64,000 nt of DNA, taken from DASZBX01 sp035943635. GTDB taxonomy: Bacteria > Actinomycetota > Actinomycetes > Streptomycetales > Catenulisporaceae. Below the pieces are notes generated by a model, which was not told the DNA's origin, made no database searches, and saw nothing but the letters and a program-made list of their open reading frames with translations. Below, one piece after another: positions 61,232 to 64,000 of this stretch; positions within the stretch are counted from its first letter, which is position 1, and each line of letters begins with the position of its first letter. The position numbers were made by a program, and so were the translations under genes. The stretch lies in the NCBI GenBank assembly GCA_035943635.1, contig DASZBX010000105.1:186001-250000 (forward strand), written 5' to 3'.

Positions 61232-61864
61232 ATGACGCAGTGGGGCGACGACGCGGCCATGAACACGGGCCGCAGCAACCAGAAGTGGCGCACCCGCACG
61301 GCGATCGTCCAGGCCACCCGCGAACTCATCCGCTCCGGCAGCGACCTGACCATGCCCGAGGTCGCCCGCGCGGCCCTGGTCGCCGAGGCCACCGCGTACC
61401 GGTACTTCCCCGACCTGGTCTCCCTGCTGACCGAGGCGATGGCCGACCTGTGGCCCGCGCCCGAGGTCGCGCTCGAACCCGTTGCGGGCTCCACGGATCC
61501 GGTCGAACGGGTCGCCTTCGCCGCCGAGTACCTCCTGCGCGGCGTGATCACCTACCAGGGCGCCGTCCGCGCCATGATCGCCGGCACGGTCACCCGCCCC
61601 GCGGCCGCCGCCACCCGCCCGGGCTACCGCTTCGGCCTGATCGACCACGCCCTCGCGCCGCTCGAAGCCGGCCTGGCGGTGCGCAACCCCGAGGCGTTCG
61701 CCCAGCTCAAGCGCGACCTGGCCGTGGTCGTCGCCGCCGAGGCGCTATACGGCCTGACCGACCTGTGCGGCCTCGCGCCCGACGAGGCGTTGGTGAGCAT
61801 CGTGCGGACCGCGATGACGTTGACCGAGGCCGCGATCCGCGCGGACGCGGCGGGCAACGGCTGA
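61232..61864 (+). CDS. TetR-family repressor
   Basis: A 210-residue TetR regulator. The N-terminal DNA-binding part has RTAIVQATRELIRSGSDLTM, PEVARAALVAEATAYRYFPD and LVSLLTEAMADLW, the usual three-helix layout. The C-terminal about 130 residues are the helical ligand-binding and dimer domain. It is divergent from the cupin gene with a pair of matching palindromes between them, so it likely represses the cupin gene and itself. Confidence 0.92.
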   Translation: MTQWGDDAAMNTGRSNQKWRTRTAIVQATRELIRSGSDLTMPEVARAALVAEATAYRYFPDLVSLLTEAMADLWPAPEVALEPVAGSTDPVERVAFAAEYLLRGVITYQGAVRAMIAGTVTRPAAAATRPGYRFGLIDHALAPLEAGLAVRNPEAFAQLKRDLAVVVAAEALYGLTDLCGLAPDEALVSIVRTAMTLTEAAIRADAAGNG

Positions 61865-61885
61865 AATGACCCCGCCGAATCAGGG

Positions 61886-64000
61886 TCAGTACACATCCCG
61901 GGCGTAGCGCCTGTCGGCTGACAGTTGTTTGACATACGCGGCGGCCGCGTCTGGTTCGAGGCCGCCGTGCAGGGCGGCGATGTCGCGCAGGGCCTGGTCG
62001 ACGTCCTTCGCCATCCGGCTGGCGTCGCCGCAGACGTAGAAGTGCGCGCCCTTCTGCAGCCATGACCACACGTGCGCGCTGCTCTCCCGCATCCGGTCCT
62101 GCACGTAGACTTTGGCGCGCTGGTCCCGGGAGAACGCCAGGTCCAGCCGCTCCAGCGTGCCGTGCCGGTGCAGCGCGTCGAGCTCGTCGCGGTAGTAGAA
62201 GTCGGTGGCCTGGCGCTGCTCGCCGAAGAACAGCCAGTTCGGGCCGTGGTGCCCGCGGGCCCGGCGCTCCTCCAGGAAGCCCAGGAACGGCGCGACGCCC
62301 GTCCCCGGCCCGACCATGATCATCGGTGTCGCGGGGTCGACCGGCGGCCGGAAGTGCGCCTGCCGCTGCACGAACACGCCGACCGGGTTCCCCTCCGGCG
62401 CATCCGCGAGGTAGGTCGAGGCCACGCCCTTGCGCCCGCGCCCGCCGCGGCCCTCGTACCGCTGCACCGAGACGGTCAGCCGGACCTCGCGCGGATCGGC
62501 CAGCGGGCTGGAGGAGATCGAGTACAGCCGCGGCTGCAACCGCCCGAGCAGCTCCGCCCACTCCTGCGCGGCCAGGCGCACCGGCAGCTCGCCCGCGACG
62601 TCCACGGCCTGCCGGCCCCAGGCCCACTTGGCCAGCTCGCCCTTGTTGTCCGGGCGCAGCAGGCGTTTGAGGTCGCGGTCGTGCTCGGCCGCGGCGCGCA
62701 GCAGATCGGCGCCGATCCGGGTGATGTCCAGGTACCGGGACAGGGCCTGGGCGAACGTCAGGGTGCCCGTGCCGGAGACCGACACCTCGGCGTCGGCGGG
62801 CAGGCCGGTCGTCTCCAGCCACTCGGCGACCAGGTCGGGGCAGTTGACCGGCCAGACGCCGAGCGCGTCACCGGCCTCGTAGACGAGTTCGCCGCCGCCG
62901 GTGTCGAAGGTGAACTGCCGCACCTCCTTGGTCGCGCCGGGCAGGCTGAGCAGCTTGTTGCCGATCAGGTGGGAGGTGAAGGGGTGGGCTTTGGTCGGCC
63001 GGGCCAGGGCGGTGGCCGGGGCGGGCGAGCGGGTTGGGCTAGTCGAACCGGTCGGACGTGTCGAGCTGATCGAAGGTGTCGAGCCGGTCGGGCGTGCCGT
63101 GCCGATCGAGCCGGATGCACCGACCGGGCCTGATCCGGTTGGCGGGCTTGCGGATTCGAGCGATCCGCCTGATTCGGCCGATCTCCCCGGATCACCCGCG
63201 GCCGAGGTGCTTTTCAGCACGCTGAGAACGGTGTCGAGCCAGTTCTGCGCGGGGTGTTCGAAGTCCGGCCCGCAGTCGACCCGGGGCAGCAGGCGTTCGG
63301 CGCCGAGTTCGGCCAGCCGCTCGTCCAGCCGGCGCCCGTGCCCGCAGAAGTCGTCGTAGTTCGAGTCGCCCAGCGCGAGCACCGCGTACCGGACGTCCTG
63401 CACGTGCGCCTGCTCGGCGGCGGCCAGCCACTGCCAGAAGTCGGCGCCGTTGTCGGGGGAGTCGCCGTCGCCGAAGGTGCTGGTGATGATCAGGCAGTCC
63501 GTCCCGGGTTGCAGCGACTCGAGCGGGGCCTCGGCCATGCTGCGCAGCGAGACCCGTTGCCCGGCCTCGGAAAGCCGGCTGCCGACGTTGCCCGCGACCT
63601 CCTCGGCGTTGCCGGTCTGCGAGGCCCACAGGACGACCACCTCGCGCGTCGGCGGGCCGTCGCCGCCGCGCGGTGCCGAGGCCGAGGACGCCGCCCCTGC
63701 CGCCGCCGAAGACCCGGCCCGGCTGGGCGCCCGGGAGAACATCCCGGCGAGCACTCCGTTGACCCACAAGGCGTTCTCCGCGGCGAACGGCGCGTCCGCA
63801 GGCAGCACCGGCACCGCGGGGCTGTCGACTCCCGCCGACGCCATCCCGGTCAGGAACCCGGCCAGGTACTGCTTTTCGTTGTCGGCCAAGGAGATCGGCG
63901 TCCGCGGAACGTCGAAGATCCCTGCCAGAGCCGCTATCGCAGAGCCCTCAACAGGCTTGGCCGCGACCTCAGCAGTCGCCTCGGCAGCGGGCGAAGCCCC
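61886..64000 (-). CDS. cysJ: CysJ-like sulfite reductase flavoprotein (5' end outside the window)
   Basis: At least 705 residues; the frame stays open to the right edge, with AALAGIFDVPRTPISLADNE coding beyond 63889, so the start lies outside. The FMN flavodoxin domain shows VVLWASQTGNAEEVAGNVGS. A Ser/Thr/Pro/Gly-rich linker with repeated TGS units (about 63010-63200) follows. The FAD domain has RLYSISSSPLADPREVRLTV, the NADPH part GPGTGVAPFLGFLEERRARG and YVCGDASRMAKDVDQAL, and the end YARDVY is the CysJ terminus. It passes electrons from NADPH to a sulfite or nitrite reductase. Two short AGFLTGM/NGVLAGMFS helices precede the flavodoxin, as in proteins fused to a larger oxidoreductase, so the complete protein may be longer than CysJ. 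Confidence 0.88.
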   Translation of the reverse strand, partial: GASPAAEATAEVAAKPVEGSAIAALAGIFDVPRTPISLADNEKQYLAGFLTGMASAGVDSPAVPVLPADAPFAAENALWVNGVLAGMFSRAPSRAGSSAAAGAASSASAPRGGDGPPTREVVVLWASQTGNAEEVAGNVGSRLSEAGQRVSLRSMAEAPLESLQPGTDCLIITSTFGDGDSPDNGADFWQWLAAAEQAHVQDVRYAVLALGDSNYDDFCGHGRRLDERLAELGAERLLPRVDCGPDFEHPAQNWLDTVLSVLKSTSAAGDPGRSAESGGSLESASPPTGSGPVGASGSIGTARPTGSTPSISSTRPTGSTSPTRSPAPATALARPTKAHPFTSHLIGNKLLSLPGATKEVRQFTFDTGGGELVYEAGDALGVWPVNCPDLVAEWLETTGLPADAEVSVSGTGTLTFAQALSRYLDITRIGADLLRAAAEHDRDLKRLLRPDNKGELAKWAWGRQAVDVAGELPVRLAAQEWAELLGRLQPRLYSISSSPLADPREVRLTVSVQRYEGRGGRGRKGVASTYLADAPEGNPVGVFVQRQAHFRPPVDPATPMIMVGPGTGVAPFLGFLEERRARGHHGPNWLFFGEQRQATDFYYRDELDALHRHGTLERLDLAFSRDQRAKVYVQDRMRESSAHVWSWLQKGAHFYVCGDASRMAKDVDQALRDIAALHGGLEPDAAAAYVKQLSADRRYARDVY

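Overview
The window is high-GC actinomycete chromosome, by eye above 70% G+C with strong third-position G/C bias. The lineage is supported by two mycothiol enzymes (MshB and Mca), a Mycobacterium Sdh1-type succinate dehydrogenase, a SARP-like NB-ARC regulator, DesK/NarL-type two-component pairs, GTG starts and TypA. A secreted S53 (sedolisin) peptidase and the mix of families would fit an acid-tolerant soil actinomycete such as Catenulisporales, but that placement is inference. I see no rRNA, tRNA, CRISPR array, integrase or full-length insertion sequence.

Layout: 0.2-8.0 kb holds a two-component system, a sucrase/ferredoxin-like Fe-S protein, an unrecognised gene, a decayed ricin-lectin gene, pepN and a methyltransferase. 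8.0-20.95 kb is an accessory block: a giant secreted LamG/FG-GAP protein is divergent from a 2.27-kaa secreted RHS/YD-repeat protein whose C-terminal tip looks like a lysozyme/lytic-transglycosylase domain. Its stop overlaps the start of a lipoprotein gene, which is the natural immunity candidate. The block has strong hairpins at both ends, and the RHS gene is visibly more A/T-rich than its surroundings. 21.0-27.2 kb carries sdhCAB (SdhA has an odd acidic tail) and typA. 27.3-32.8 kb has a secreted protein, an ECF sigma/anti-sigma-like/lipoprotein cluster, an NCS1 permease and an orphan gene.

32.9-38.4 kb is mshB, a membrane protein and a very long VanW-family protein. 38.6-44.2 kb holds two ABC-2 exporters, the first with its own histidine kinase and response regulator. 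44.2-51.0 kb has an inverted-repeat element, a methyltransferase, greA, a DUF4307 protein, mca, a 61-aa membrane protein and the SARP/NB-ARC regulator. 51.0-55.2 kb contains an ArsR-type regulator divergent from a 38-codon gene, an N-terminally truncated FtsX-like permease, azlCD with a divergent XRE-cupin regulator, and a second inverted-repeat element. 55.2-64.0 kb has an alcohol dehydrogenase remnant, a PhnZ-like HD oxygenase, a methyltransferase, an OsmC protein, an S53 peptidase, two cupins with a divergent TetR regulator, and the 3' part of a CysJ-like flavoprotein running off the window.

Functional groupings: the RHS protein and lipoprotein form a plausible toxin/immunity pair. MshB makes and Mca uses mycothiol, and the exporters between them could remove conjugates, although no direct link is visible. 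The two inverted-repeat elements share one notable property: each is bounded by CTAG, and in each case that CTAG supplies the TAG stop codon of the adjacent gene.
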